From assembly GCA_964557715.1 (NCBI GenBank), contig CAZLAP010000045.1, positions 1 through 27,078 of the forward strand: a stretch of DNA of 27,078 nt, given 5' to 3'. Positions 6,833 through 13,773 of this stretch are shown here, in pieces. This DNA comes from CAZLAP01 sp964557715 (lineage in GTDB: Bacteria; Patescibacteriota; Minisyncoccia; Minisyncoccales; RBG-13-42-11). The position numbers and the translations under genes are program-made. The notes under the pieces are model-generated. The model saw only the letters and a list, made by a program, of their open reading frames with translations, was not told the DNA's origin and made no database searches. Every line of letters starts with the position of its first letter. Position 1 is the stretch's first letter.

Positions 6833-8329
6833 CTACGTTACCCAATATTTCTTTTTCGTCATTTCATCTTTCTTCATTTCAATTTTTTCTCTTTCTTTTC
6901 TGGCTTTTTGCGCCAAAGAATTTAATTTTTTGATGGACAGCTTGCCAAGTTTTTCAGTTTCTTTTTTTAAGAATTCTTTTTTATTTTTTCGAGGGTCGGC
7001 CAAAACATAACCAAGCAAAATATCCAAAATTTGGCCCACTTTCGGCCCTGGCTGAATTTTTAGAATCTCCATAACGCCTTTCCCACTTATTTTGAGCATT
7101 TTTACTGATATCGGATCCCTGCTGACTTTTTCAATAATATATTTCAAGTGCCTTAATTTGTAAGGTTCTGCCTTGGGAACTCCAGAACCGATCCTGTCAG
7201 CCATTCTTAACTGCAGAAGCTCTTCCATATTTTCCGGCCCGGCCCTTGAAACCAATTTCCTGACCGAAGACTCTCCAACCTCTCCGACATTATAATAAAA
7301 AAGATGGTATCTGACCAAATTAACAATTTTTTCAATGTCTTTTTTTGAAAATTTCAATCTGTTTAAAATCTGAAAAGCCATTTTGGCAGAAAGTATTTCA
7401 TGGCCGTAAAATGTGGCTTCAGGCCCTTGGCCGCGCTTGCAGCGCGGCTTGGCAACATCATGCAAAAGAGCGGCCAGCCTTACGTATTTGTTAAAATTCT
7501 TTTTAGCCGCATAATCCAATGATTTCAGATTATGCTCGTAGCAATCATATATATGATGCTTGTTCTGGGAAACGCCGCAGCCTTCTTCCAACTCGGGAAT
7601 AATGTATTTTAAAAGCCCCAATCTGCGCAGCGATTCAATGCCGCGGGCCGCCCTTTCGGACATAATGATTTTTAGCAATTCTTCCCTGATTCTTTCTTTG
7701 GAAATTGCCTGCAGCCAAGGAGCGTTTTTCTCAATCGCTTTTGCTGTTTCCGCTTCAATCGCAAATTCCAAAGAAACGGAAAATCTCACAGCCCTAAGCA
7801 TTCTCAGGGCGTCTTCAAAAAACCTTTCCTTGGGATTGCCGACCGCTCTGATTATTTTATTTTTCAAATCTTTTTGCCCGTTGAATATATCCAATACTTC
7901 ATACTCAGAGCCGGGCAACGGGTTTACTGCCATTGCGTTTACCGTAAAATCGCGCCTGGCCAAATCCTCTTCAATAGTTTTGGCAAAATCAACCTGGTCA
8001 GGATGCCTTTTATCCGTGTATTTTGCTTCTTTCCGATAAGTGGTGATTTCAATAATGTCAAAAGGAATTTCTTTAATTTTGTTTTTTGACGCAAGCGTCT
8101 TTGGCCAGACCACACCAACAGTGAAAAATTCGTTTTCGTAAAAAGTCTTTAAACGCGCTTTTTCCATTGTTCTCTGAATTTCCTCAGGTTTGGCAGAAGT
8201 TGCCACATCCCAATCCTCAGGCTTTGCCCCTCTTATCAAATCCCTAACGCAGCCGCCGACAATATAGGCTTCATAGCCGGCTTTTTTGAGTTTTTCAACT
8301 ATATTCTTAACCTCTGCCGGAATATTCAT
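6833..8329 (-). CDS. tRNA nucleotidyltransferase (CCA-adding type) with HD domain
   Basis: This enzyme adds the 3'-CCA end to tRNA without a template. The 498-residue protein begins with the class II nucleotidyltransferase head: GGCVRD (25-30), the metal-binding DWD (39-41) and RRDFTVNAMA (125-134). The RMLRAVRFS and ERIREELLK motifs of the neck follow. A C-terminal HD domain begins LLHDVAKP (288-295; His290, Asp291). The last 60 residues are a Lys-rich tail. None of the four tRNAs in the window encodes CCA, so this activity should be essential. The gene reads directly into tRNA-Pro and tRNA-Ala, suggesting a shared transcript. A-adding or poly(A) activity cannot be excluded from sequence alone. 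A 7-bp GC-only hairpin (7430-7448) lies within the HD-domain coding region. Confidence 0.93.
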   Translation of the reverse strand: MNIPAEVKNIVEKLKKAGYEAYIVGGCVRDLIRGAKPEDWDVATSAKPEEIQRTMEKARLKTFYENEFFTVGVVWPKTLASKNKIKEIPFDIIEITTYRKEAKYTDKRHPDQVDFAKTIEEDLARRDFTVNAMAVNPLPGSEYEVLDIFNGQKDLKNKIIRAVGNPKERFFEDALRMLRAVRFSVSLEFAIEAETAKAIEKNAPWLQAISKERIREELLKIIMSERAARGIESLRRLGLLKYIIPELEEGCGVSQNKHHIYDCYEHNLKSLDYAAKKNFNKYVRLAALLHDVAKPRCKRGQGPEATFYGHEILSAKMAFQILNRLKFSKKDIEKIVNLVRYHLFYYNVGEVGESSVRKLVSRAGPENMEELLQLRMADRIGSGVPKAEPYKLRHLKYIIEKVSRDPISVKMLKISGKGVMEILKIQPGPKVGQILDILLGYVLADPRKNKKEFLKKETEKLGKLSIKKLNSLAQKARKEREKIEMKKDEMTKKKYWVT

Positions 8330-8366
8330 ATTGTTTTGCGCTTTTTGGTTTAAGATTTACGTTCTT

Positions 8367-8395
8367 ATTCTATCTTAAAAACTTGTTTTTTTCAA
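8367..8395 (-). promoter_or_regulatory. Predicted promoter of the CCA-adding enzyme gene and tRNA-Pro/Ala
   Basis: On the minus strand, TTGAAA (8395-8390), a 17-base spacer and TAGAAT (8372-8367). The predicted start near 8360 gives a leader of about 30 bases. Confidence 0.6.
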
Positions 8396-8409
8396 TTGAT
8401 TGTGATAAT
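8383..8409 (+). promoter_or_regulatory. Predicted promoter of the tRNA-Arg/tRNA-Lys/rpsO unit
   Basis: An extended -10 TGTGATAAT (8401-8409) is preceded by a weak -35 TTGTTT (8383-8388, 15-base spacer). The predicted start near 8416 is a few bases before tRNA-Arg. It overlaps the divergent promoter of the CCA enzyme gene. Confidence 0.45.
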
Positions 8410-8423
8410 CTTCCAAATAAGGA

Positions 8424-8496
8424 GCCCCCGTGGTGTAATGGATAACATGTCTGCCTTCGGAGCAGAAGATTGTGGGTTCAAATCCTTCCGGGGGCA
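8424..8496 (+). tRNA. tRNA-Arg(TCG)
   Basis: This 73-base cloverleaf has acceptor GCCCCCG/CGGGGGC, anticodon stem TCTGC/GCAGA with loop CTTCGGA, anticodon TCG (reads CGA), and A20 after GG in the D-loop, an arginine identity feature. The discriminator is A and CCA is not encoded. The T-stem GTGGG/CCTTC contains a T-T mismatch (8473-8487) next to a G-T pair, which is unusually weak. Confidence 0.92.
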
Positions 8497-8520
8497 TAAA
8501 AGATTATTAGCTCCGCATTT

Positions 8521-8593
8521 GCCCCGTTAGCTCAATTGGCAGAGCAGGAAGCTCTTAACTTCAAGGTCGGGGGTTCGAATCCCTCACGGGGCA
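8521..8593 (+). tRNA. tRNA-Lys(CTT)
   Basis: This 73-base cloverleaf has acceptor GCCCCGT/ACGGGGC, D-stem GCTC/GAGC, anticodon loop CTCTTAA with anticodon CTT (reads AAG), and T-stem GGGGG/CCCTC. The top pair of the anticodon stem is a G-A mismatch. CCA is not encoded. rpsO starts 24 bases downstream. Confidence 0.95.
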
Positions 8594-8617
8594 TCAACCA
8601 TTTTTTTTTAAAAAAAT

Positions 8618-8884
8618 ATGCTAACGCCGCCAGAAAAAGAAAAAATAATAAAAGATTATAAGCTTCATAATTTGGACACCGGCTCGCCGGAAGTGCAAAT
8701 TGCTTTACTCTCGGAAGAAATCAAGCAATTGCTTTTGCATTTAAAAAAACATTCAAAAGATTTCCACTCAAAAAGAGGTTTGCTGAAAATGGTTTCTAAA
8801 AGAAGAACTTTGCTGAACTTTTTAAAACAAGAAGACAGCAAAAGATATAACGGTCTTATTAAAAAAATAGGGCTTAAAAAATAA
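8618..8884 (+). CDS. rpsO: 30S ribosomal protein S15
   Basis: S15 binds 16S rRNA early in assembly of the small subunit. The 88-residue length is standard. LDTGSPEVQIALLSEEI (19-35), LKKHSKDFHSKRGLLKMVSK and the RRTLLNFLKQEDSKRYNGLI C-terminal part are the family signature. It follows tRNA-Lys by 24 bases that include a run of eight or more T and then seven A, with no Shine-Dalgarno sequence before the ATG. It is followed after 6 bases by the NYN gene and then pnp, the common rpsO-pnp linkage with one gene inserted. Confidence 0.97.
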   Translation: MLTPPEKEKIIKDYKLHNLDTGSPEVQIALLSEEIKQLLLHLKKHSKDFHSKRGLLKMVSKRRTLLNFLKQEDSKRYNGLIKKIGLKK

Positions 8885-8890
8885 ACAATT

Positions 8891-9403
8891 ATGGTTATCA
8901 AACACCCCGGGCAAAGAGTCGCTGTTTTAATTGACGTTCAAAACCTTTATTACTCGGCGAGAAATCTTTACGGAGCCCGCGCTAATTTCGGAGCTATTTT
9001 GAAATTGGCTGTTTCCAGCAGAATACTGATAAGGGTTTTCGCTTACGTTGTCAGAACGAAAAGCGGAGAAGAAAAACCTTTTTTTGAAGCCTTAACCAAA
9101 CTGGGCATAGAAACCAAAGTCAGAGATTTGCAGGAATTTTTCGGCGGGCTGAAAAAAGCTGACTGGGACGTTGGAATCACTGTGGACGCCATAAGAATCG
9201 CTCCCAGCGTTGACACAATTGTCCTGTGTTCGGGCGACGGCGATTTTATCCAATTAGTGGAATATTTAAAAAACCAAGGAAAAAGAACGGAAATTGTCGC
9301 TTTTGACAGGTCATCTTCTTCCAAATTAAAAGAAATTGCCGATGAATTTATTGATTTGGAAAAAAACCCGGAAAAATATCTGTTAAAAAAAAATAAAAAA
9401 TAA
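8891..9403 (+). CDS. NYN/LabA-like (DUF88) domain protein, putative RNase
   Basis: NYN-domain proteins have a PIN-like nuclease fold with acidic metal-binding residues, and some cleave RNA. This 170-residue protein consists almost wholly of the domain. VAVLIDVQNLYYS has Asp15 and Asn18, DWDVGITVDAI has Asp91, Asp93 and Asp99, and CSGDGDFIQLV has Asp116 and Asp118. The acidic set therefore looks intact. The tail is Lys-rich. It sits between rpsO and pnp, 6 bases after rpsO, which suggests a role in RNA turnover or processing. That role is inferred from context and family; the substrate is unknown. Confidence 0.85.
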   Translation: MVIKHPGQRVAVLIDVQNLYYSARNLYGARANFGAILKLAVSSRILIRVFAYVVRTKSGEEKPFFEALTKLGIETKVRDLQEFFGGLKKADWDVGITVDAIRIAPSVDTIVLCSGDGDFIQLVEYLKNQGKRTEIVAFDRSSSSKLKEIADEFIDLEKNPEKYLLKKNKK

Positions 9404-9419
9404 TATTATAAAGGCACAG

Positions 9420-9448
9420 CTTTGTGCTTCCTCGGAGGAAGCACAAAG
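9420..9448. repeat. Palindromic element copy 4, in the pnp leader
   Basis: This inverted repeat has 14-bp arms (9420-9433 and 9435-9448) around G9434. The inner arm TTGTGCTTCCTC is shared with the other copies. The outer part is imperfect: GCA (9414-9416) can pair with TGC (9449-9451) only across a 3-base bulge. The hairpin ends 15 bases before the pnp start codon and has no T-run, so it is not a terminator. Confidence 0.9.
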
Positions 9449-9463
9449 TGCACTTGTTGAAAA

Positions 9464-11581
9464 ATGGAAAAGAAAACATTTAAGTTAAATATTGGCGGAA
9501 AAGAATTGAAAGTTGAAGTCAACAGTCTGGCGGAGCAAGCCTCGGGCAGCGTTTTGGTCCAATACGGAGAAACCACGGTTTTAGCCACAGCCTGTATTTC
9601 AAATTACGAAAGAGAGGAAATAGATTTTTTTCCTTTAACTGTTGATTATGAAGAAAGATATTACGCTGCCGGAAAAATACTGGGCTCAAGATATATGAGA
9701 AGGGAAAGCCGGCCTTCTGACGAAGCTATTCTAACTGCCAGATTCATTGACAGAGCAATCAGGCCAAGATTCCCCAAAAATTTAAAAAGAGAAGTTCAAG
9801 TGGTGGTTACCTGTCTTTCCTGGGACAGCGAAAACGATCCTGACATTATCGGCCTGTTTGCCGCTTCGCTGGCTCTTTCCGTTTCCAACATCCCCTGGTC
9901 AGGCCCCATCGCAGCTTTAAGAATCGGGCTTTCAGCCGGGCAATCGGAAAAAAGTTTCATTCTTAATCCTACCTATCAAGAAAGAGAAAAAAGCGACTTG
10001 GATTTGGCGATAGCCGGCTTGAAGGACGATAATGAAATTTTAATCAATATGATTGAGATGGAAAGCAATGAAGCAAAAGAAGATGTTGTTTTAAAGGCAG
10101 TTGACTTTGCCGAACCAATTCTTAAGAAATTACTTGATTTCCAGAAAGAAATTACAAAAGAAACCGGCAAGGAAAAAATTAAAATTAAAGAGCCTGTTAA
10201 AGACCCTGAGCTGGAAAAAGAAATAAAAAACTTTCTCGGAAATCGCTTGGAAAAAGCTCTTTTTCAGAAAAAAAAGACAGATGAAGTTAATTTGTTAAAA
10301 GAAGATTTAATTTATTATGTTCAGGAAAAATATGCCGATTTGCCGAATGTCGGAAAAAAAATTGCTTATGCCAAAGAACTTTTGGAACAAAAAACAGAAA
10401 AGCTAATCCATGAAAAAGCAACCAAATCCGGAGAAAGGCCTGACAATAGAAAAACTGAAGAAACAAGAAAGATTCAATGCGAAGCAGACCTGTTGCCAAG
10501 AACGCACGGCTCCGGACTTTTTACCAGAGGACAAACTAAAGCTTTGTCCATTTTGACTTTGGGCGCGCCGGGAGACGTCAGACTTCTTGAAGGAATGGAA
10601 ACCATCGGGAAAAAAAGATTTATGCACCATTATAATTTTCCTCCTTATTCTGCGGGAGAAACAAGGCCAATGAGGGGCCCAGGCAGAAGAGAAATAGGCC
10701 ACGGCATGCTGGCGGAAAAAGCTTTACTGCCGCTTATTCCCAGTTTTGACGATTTCCCTTATACTATAAGAATAGTCACTGAAATTCTGTCTTCCAACGG
10801 TTCAACTTCTATGGCAGCTGTTTCAGCTTCTTCCCTGGCTTTAATGGACGCCGGAGTGCCGATAAAAAGACCGGTTGCAGGAATAGCCATGGGCTTAATG
10901 ATGGCTGACAAGACAAATTATAAAATCTTAACCGACATCCAGGGACCTGAAGACCATTTCGGAGATATGGACTTTAAAATAGCGGGAACTGAGAACGGAA
11001 TCACTGCGATTCAAATGGACGTAAAAATTAAGGGTATAAATAAAGAAATCATAGAAAAATCCCTTGGACAAGGGAAAAAAGCAAGATTGCATATTTTAAG
11101 CGAAATGGCGAAAGTGATTTCAAAACCAAAATCCGAACTTTCAGCTTATGCTCCAAGGATATTAATTTTACAGATAAATCCTGCTAAAATAAGAGAAGTG
11201 ATCGGACCGGGAGGAAAAGTGATTAATGAAATTATTGGAGAGTGCGGAGTATTAATAGATATTGAGGATTCGGGCAAAATTTTTATAACTGCGGAAAAGA
11301 AAGAAGCAGCCAAAAAAGCGGTGGAATGGATAAAAAACATTACCCGAGAAGTCAAAGCAGGAGAAATTTTTCAGGGCAAAGTCAAAAGAATCTTAGATTT
11401 CGGAGCTTTTGTTGAAATTCTGCCCGGCCAAGAAGGACTGGTTCATATTTCTCAATTAGCTCCTTATCGGGTTAAAAAAGTGGAAGATATTGTCAAAATC
11501 GGAGACATTGTTCCGGTTAAAGTGATTTCCATTGACGAACAAGGAAGAATAAATCTTTCCTTGAAAGAAGTAAAAAAATAA
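9464..11581 (+). CDS. pnp: Polyribonucleotide nucleotidyltransferase (PNPase)
   Basis: PNPase degrades RNA 3' to 5' using phosphate and can also polymerise nucleotides. The 705-residue protein has two RNase PH-like domains (about 1-230 and 325-550) joined by a helical region. RTHGSGLFTRGQTKAL (346-361) is the phosphate-binding region of the second domain and EDHFGDMDFKIAGT (496-509) carries its catalytic acids. The KH domain has IGPGGK (580-585), and the S1 domain covers about 632-702 (FQGKVKRILDFGAFVEILPG). There is no Shine-Dalgarno motif close to the ATG. A palindromic element occupies the leader, so the mRNA should begin translation just after a stable hairpin. The linkage to rpsO is typical. 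Confidence 0.97.
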   Translation: MEKKTFKLNIGGKELKVEVNSLAEQASGSVLVQYGETTVLATACISNYEREEIDFFPLTVDYEERYYAAGKILGSRYMRRESRPSDEAILTARFIDRAIRPRFPKNLKREVQVVVTCLSWDSENDPDIIGLFAASLALSVSNIPWSGPIAALRIGLSAGQSEKSFILNPTYQEREKSDLDLAIAGLKDDNEILINMIEMESNEAKEDVVLKAVDFAEPILKKLLDFQKEITKETGKEKIKIKEPVKDPELEKEIKNFLGNRLEKALFQKKKTDEVNLLKEDLIYYVQEKYADLPNVGKKIAYAKELLEQKTEKLIHEKATKSGERPDNRKTEETRKIQCEADLLPRTHGSGLFTRGQTKALSILTLGAPGDVRLLEGMETIGKKRFMHHYNFPPYSAGETRPMRGPGRREIGHGMLAEKALLPLIPSFDDFPYTIRIVTEILSSNGSTSMAAVSASSLALMDAGVPIKRPVAGIAMGLMMADKTNYKILTDIQGPEDHFGDMDFKIAGTENGITAIQMDVKIKGINKEIIEKSLGQGKKARLHILSEMAKVISKPKSELSAYAPRILILQINPAKIREVIGPGGKVINEIIGECGVLIDIEDSGKIFITAEKKEAAKKAVEWIKNITREVKAGEIFQGKVKRILDFGAFVEILPGQEGLVHISQLAPYRVKKVEDIVKIGDIVPVKVISIDEQGRINLSLKEVKK

Positions 11582-11596
11582 ACATAATAAAAATTA

Positions 11597-13363
11597 ATGG
11601 AAACAAAAACAAAAGAAACAAATTTTTTGAATATAAGGACGATGCAAAAAGACATTGCCGAATTGAAAGGGCTGGAAGGAACGGAAAAAACTCTGACTGA
11701 AACAAAAAAAATCGTCACCAAGGAAAGAATTGCCGAACTTTTGGCGCAAAGAAAAGCAAAAATCTTAGAACGAGAAGAAAAAATTAAAGAAGCAAAAATT
11801 GCCGAAGTTAAAAAACCCGCTGATTTTGAAGTTGAAAAAGAAAGAAAAATAAAGCAGAAAAGAACTTTTGAGGAAGGGGAAAGAAAAAAAACAGAAGAGG
11901 AAAAAACAAGACAGGAAAAGATTATGGAGGAAAAAAGAAAAGAGGAAGAAGAGGAAAAAACAAGACAGGAAAAGATTATGGAGGAAAAAAGAAAAGAGGA
12001 AGAAGAGGAAAGAGTAAAACAAGAAAAACTTTTAGCCAAACAAGCCGAAGAACTAAGACTGGCCGAGCTTAACAAAGAGCTTGAGAATGTTTCTTTGAAA
12101 AAAGAAGCAATAAATAAGGAAAAAAACCAATTTTTCGCAGAAATCAAAAAAATTAAAGAAAAATTTAAACCTATTAACGAAGAAGAGGCAGCGGTTGAAG
12201 ACAAAGTCCAAAAGATTGAAGAGCTGGAAAAAAAGACTCCGGCTGACAAAAAAAGCAAGACCGAAAAGCAAAGATGGGAAGCAGACGCTGAAAGAAGAAA
12301 CATTGAAAAAAGAAAATGGCAGATATTGGAAGAAATAGAAAAAATTGAAGGGAAAATCAAAGAAACCGATTTGAAATATCAAAAAGTTTTGCTGGAAGAA
12401 GGCAAACTAAAAAAGGAATGGAATGAAATCTTGCGGAAAAGAAAAGAAGAAGAACTTGTCCGCAATAAAGCTCGCTTGAAAAATGAAATTTCTTTACTGG
12501 TCAGGGAAAAGAAAATAACGGAAAACAGGAAAAACGAATTTTCAGCAAGGAAAAAAAAGATTGAAGACGAATTGAGCAGAACTTCCGAAGAAGAGAAACT
12601 GACCGAAGAGGTGATAAAAAGCATGACGGAAAAAGAAAGAGGAATTTCTGAGCCAAAAGAACAAAGAAAAATTGAAAAAGAAAGATGGAGGGTTGAAGAT
12701 GACAGAAAAAATCTGGAGAAAAAAAGATGGGAAACAGAACAGAAAAAAAAAGAAGTATCTTCAAACTTGGAAAAAGCGGAAGAAGAATACAGAACGATTA
12801 TTGAAAAAGAAAATCTTTTAAACACAAGACTGAAAGAAACCAATCGGCTTTTAGGCTTATCGCAAGAACAGGAAGAGAAGCAAAAAGAAGAAAAACCCAA
12901 GGTTGAAAAAGAAGAAGAAGCAACAGAGATTAAAAAAGGAAAGGAAAATGAGAAAAAAGAAACAGCTGCCGAAAGCGATAAATCTCACGCAGAGGAAAAA
13001 CAAAAAAAGCCTCCGGAACCAAAAAAAGAAACAGAAAAAGCGCCAGTCGCCGAACCAAGAATTAAAGAAGAAGAAGAAGAAGAAATAAGCGAAGAAGAAA
13101 GAAAAAGAATAATACAGGAAGAAATAAAAAGAAGGCTTATGCAAAGGCAGGAAAAAGAGCCGCTAACAACGCCTTATTCCGAACCTCCGAAAACAGAAAA
13201 GGAACCGCCGGCAAAAAAAGAAACAGAAGAAGCGCGGAAAAAAACAATCCCCGGCATGGCTAAAAAATCAACCCCTGTCCAAAAAGTTTTAATCAGAATC
13301 ATTTTGGCCGCCGCTGCTGCCTTGATAATTGTATTTTTATATTGGTTTTTCGTAATGAGATAA
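11597..13363 (+). CDS. Lys/Glu-rich coiled-coil protein with C-terminal membrane anchor, function unknown
   Basis: I do not recognise a functional family. The 588-residue protein is almost entirely charged helix (Glu, Lys, Arg) with heptad-like character from about 10 to 440. A low-complexity Pro/Glu/Lys region follows, and a single hydrophobic segment lies at the very C-terminus (VLIRIILAAAAALIIVFLYW, 564-583). Only a few residues remain after the helix, so it resembles a tail-anchored protein whose coiled coil is cytoplasmic. Two long segments resemble each other: KQRWEADAERRNIEKRKWQ and KERWRVEDDRKNLEKKRW. A perfect 54-bp tandem duplication (11897-12004) repeats 18 residues. It starts 15 bases after pnp and precedes the DksA-like gene by 25 bases, so all are probably one transcript. 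Confidence 0.8.
   Translation: METKTKETNFLNIRTMQKDIAELKGLEGTEKTLTETKKIVTKERIAELLAQRKAKILEREEKIKEAKIAEVKKPADFEVEKERKIKQKRTFEEGERKKTEEEKTRQEKIMEEKRKEEEEEKTRQEKIMEEKRKEEEEERVKQEKLLAKQAEELRLAELNKELENVSLKKEAINKEKNQFFAEIKKIKEKFKPINEEEAAVEDKVQKIEELEKKTPADKKSKTEKQRWEADAERRNIEKRKWQILEEIEKIEGKIKETDLKYQKVLLEEGKLKKEWNEILRKRKEEELVRNKARLKNEISLLVREKKITENRKNEFSARKKKIEDELSRTSEEEKLTEEVIKSMTEKERGISEPKEQRKIEKERWRVEDDRKNLEKKRWETEQKKKEVSSNLEKAEEEYRTIIEKENLLNTRLKETNRLLGLSQEQEEKQKEEKPKVEKEEEATEIKKGKENEKKETAAESDKSHAEEKQKKPPEPKKETEKAPVAEPRIKEEEEEEISEEERKRIIQEEIKRRLMQRQEKEPLTTPYSEPPKTEKEPPAKKETEEARKKTIPGMAKKSTPVQKVLIRIILAAAAALIIVFLYWFFVMR
11897..12004 (+). repeat. Perfect 54-bp tandem duplication in the coiled-coil gene
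   Basis: Two identical adjacent 54-bp units (11897-11950 and 11951-12004) encode an 18-residue block beginning EEKTRQEKIMEEKRKEEE. A diverged partial third unit follows (EERVKQEK). Identity at every base, including synonymous sites, points to a recent duplication. Confidence 0.92.
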
Positions 13364-13388
13364 AAAATAAATTTAAATTATTAAAAAA

Positions 13389-13769
13389 ATGAAAACAAGC
13401 CTGTTGGCAGAATTGAAACAAAAATTGGAAAAAGAAAAAAAGGAAGCTGAAGAACAATTGGCAGCTTTTGCCAATAAGGACAAAAAACTTAAAGACGATT
13501 GGGATACCCGTTTTCCCAATTTCAACGATAAAGAAGCCGGTTCAGCGGCTTTGGAGCAGGCGGCTGACGAAGTGGAAGAATACAGCAGGCTTCTGCCGGT
13601 TGAATACGGATTGGAAACAAGATTAAAGAATATTAATTCAGCTTTGGAAAAAATTAAAAAAAGTAAATACGGATTGTGCGAAAAATGCCAAGGCAAGATT
13701 GACGAAAAAAGACTCAAGATTTATCCTGCCGCCAGATATTGCTTGAATTGCAAAAAATCGGTAAAATAA
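13389..13769 (+). CDS. DksA/TraR-type C4 zinc-finger protein
   Basis: Members of this family bind in the secondary channel of RNA polymerase and alter promoter kinetics, though many small homologues are uncharacterised. The 126-residue protein has a coiled-coil N-terminal half (1-90). The C4 zinc finger follows: CEKC (97-100) and CLNC (118-121), framed by YGLCEKCQGKIDEKRL and YPAARYCLNCKK as in DksA/TraR. The acidic DxxDA tip of true DksA is not evident; the coiled-coil region instead has KDDWDTRFPNF. Regulatory activity is therefore uncertain. It is 4 bases upstream of the next gene. Confidence 0.85.
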   Translation: MKTSLLAELKQKLEKEKKEAEEQLAAFANKDKKLKDDWDTRFPNFNDKEAGSAALEQAADEVEEYSRLLPVEYGLETRLKNINSALEKIKKSKYGLCEKCQGKIDEKRLKIYPAARYCLNCKKSVK

Positions 13770-13773
13770 AAAA

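Noticed and set aside
7430..7448. GC-only hairpin GCCGCGC/GCGCGGC inside the CCA enzyme gene as another in-frame inserted palindrome
   Set aside because: The loop it encodes (after LLHDVAKP, before FYGHE) has the usual length for the family, the sequence is unrelated to the palindrome family, and there is a single copy.
11464..12900. Long Ser/Phe-rich open frames on the minus strand opposite the coiled-coil gene
   Set aside because: They are mirror images of Lys/Glu codons in the real plus-strand gene and show no domain or start signal.
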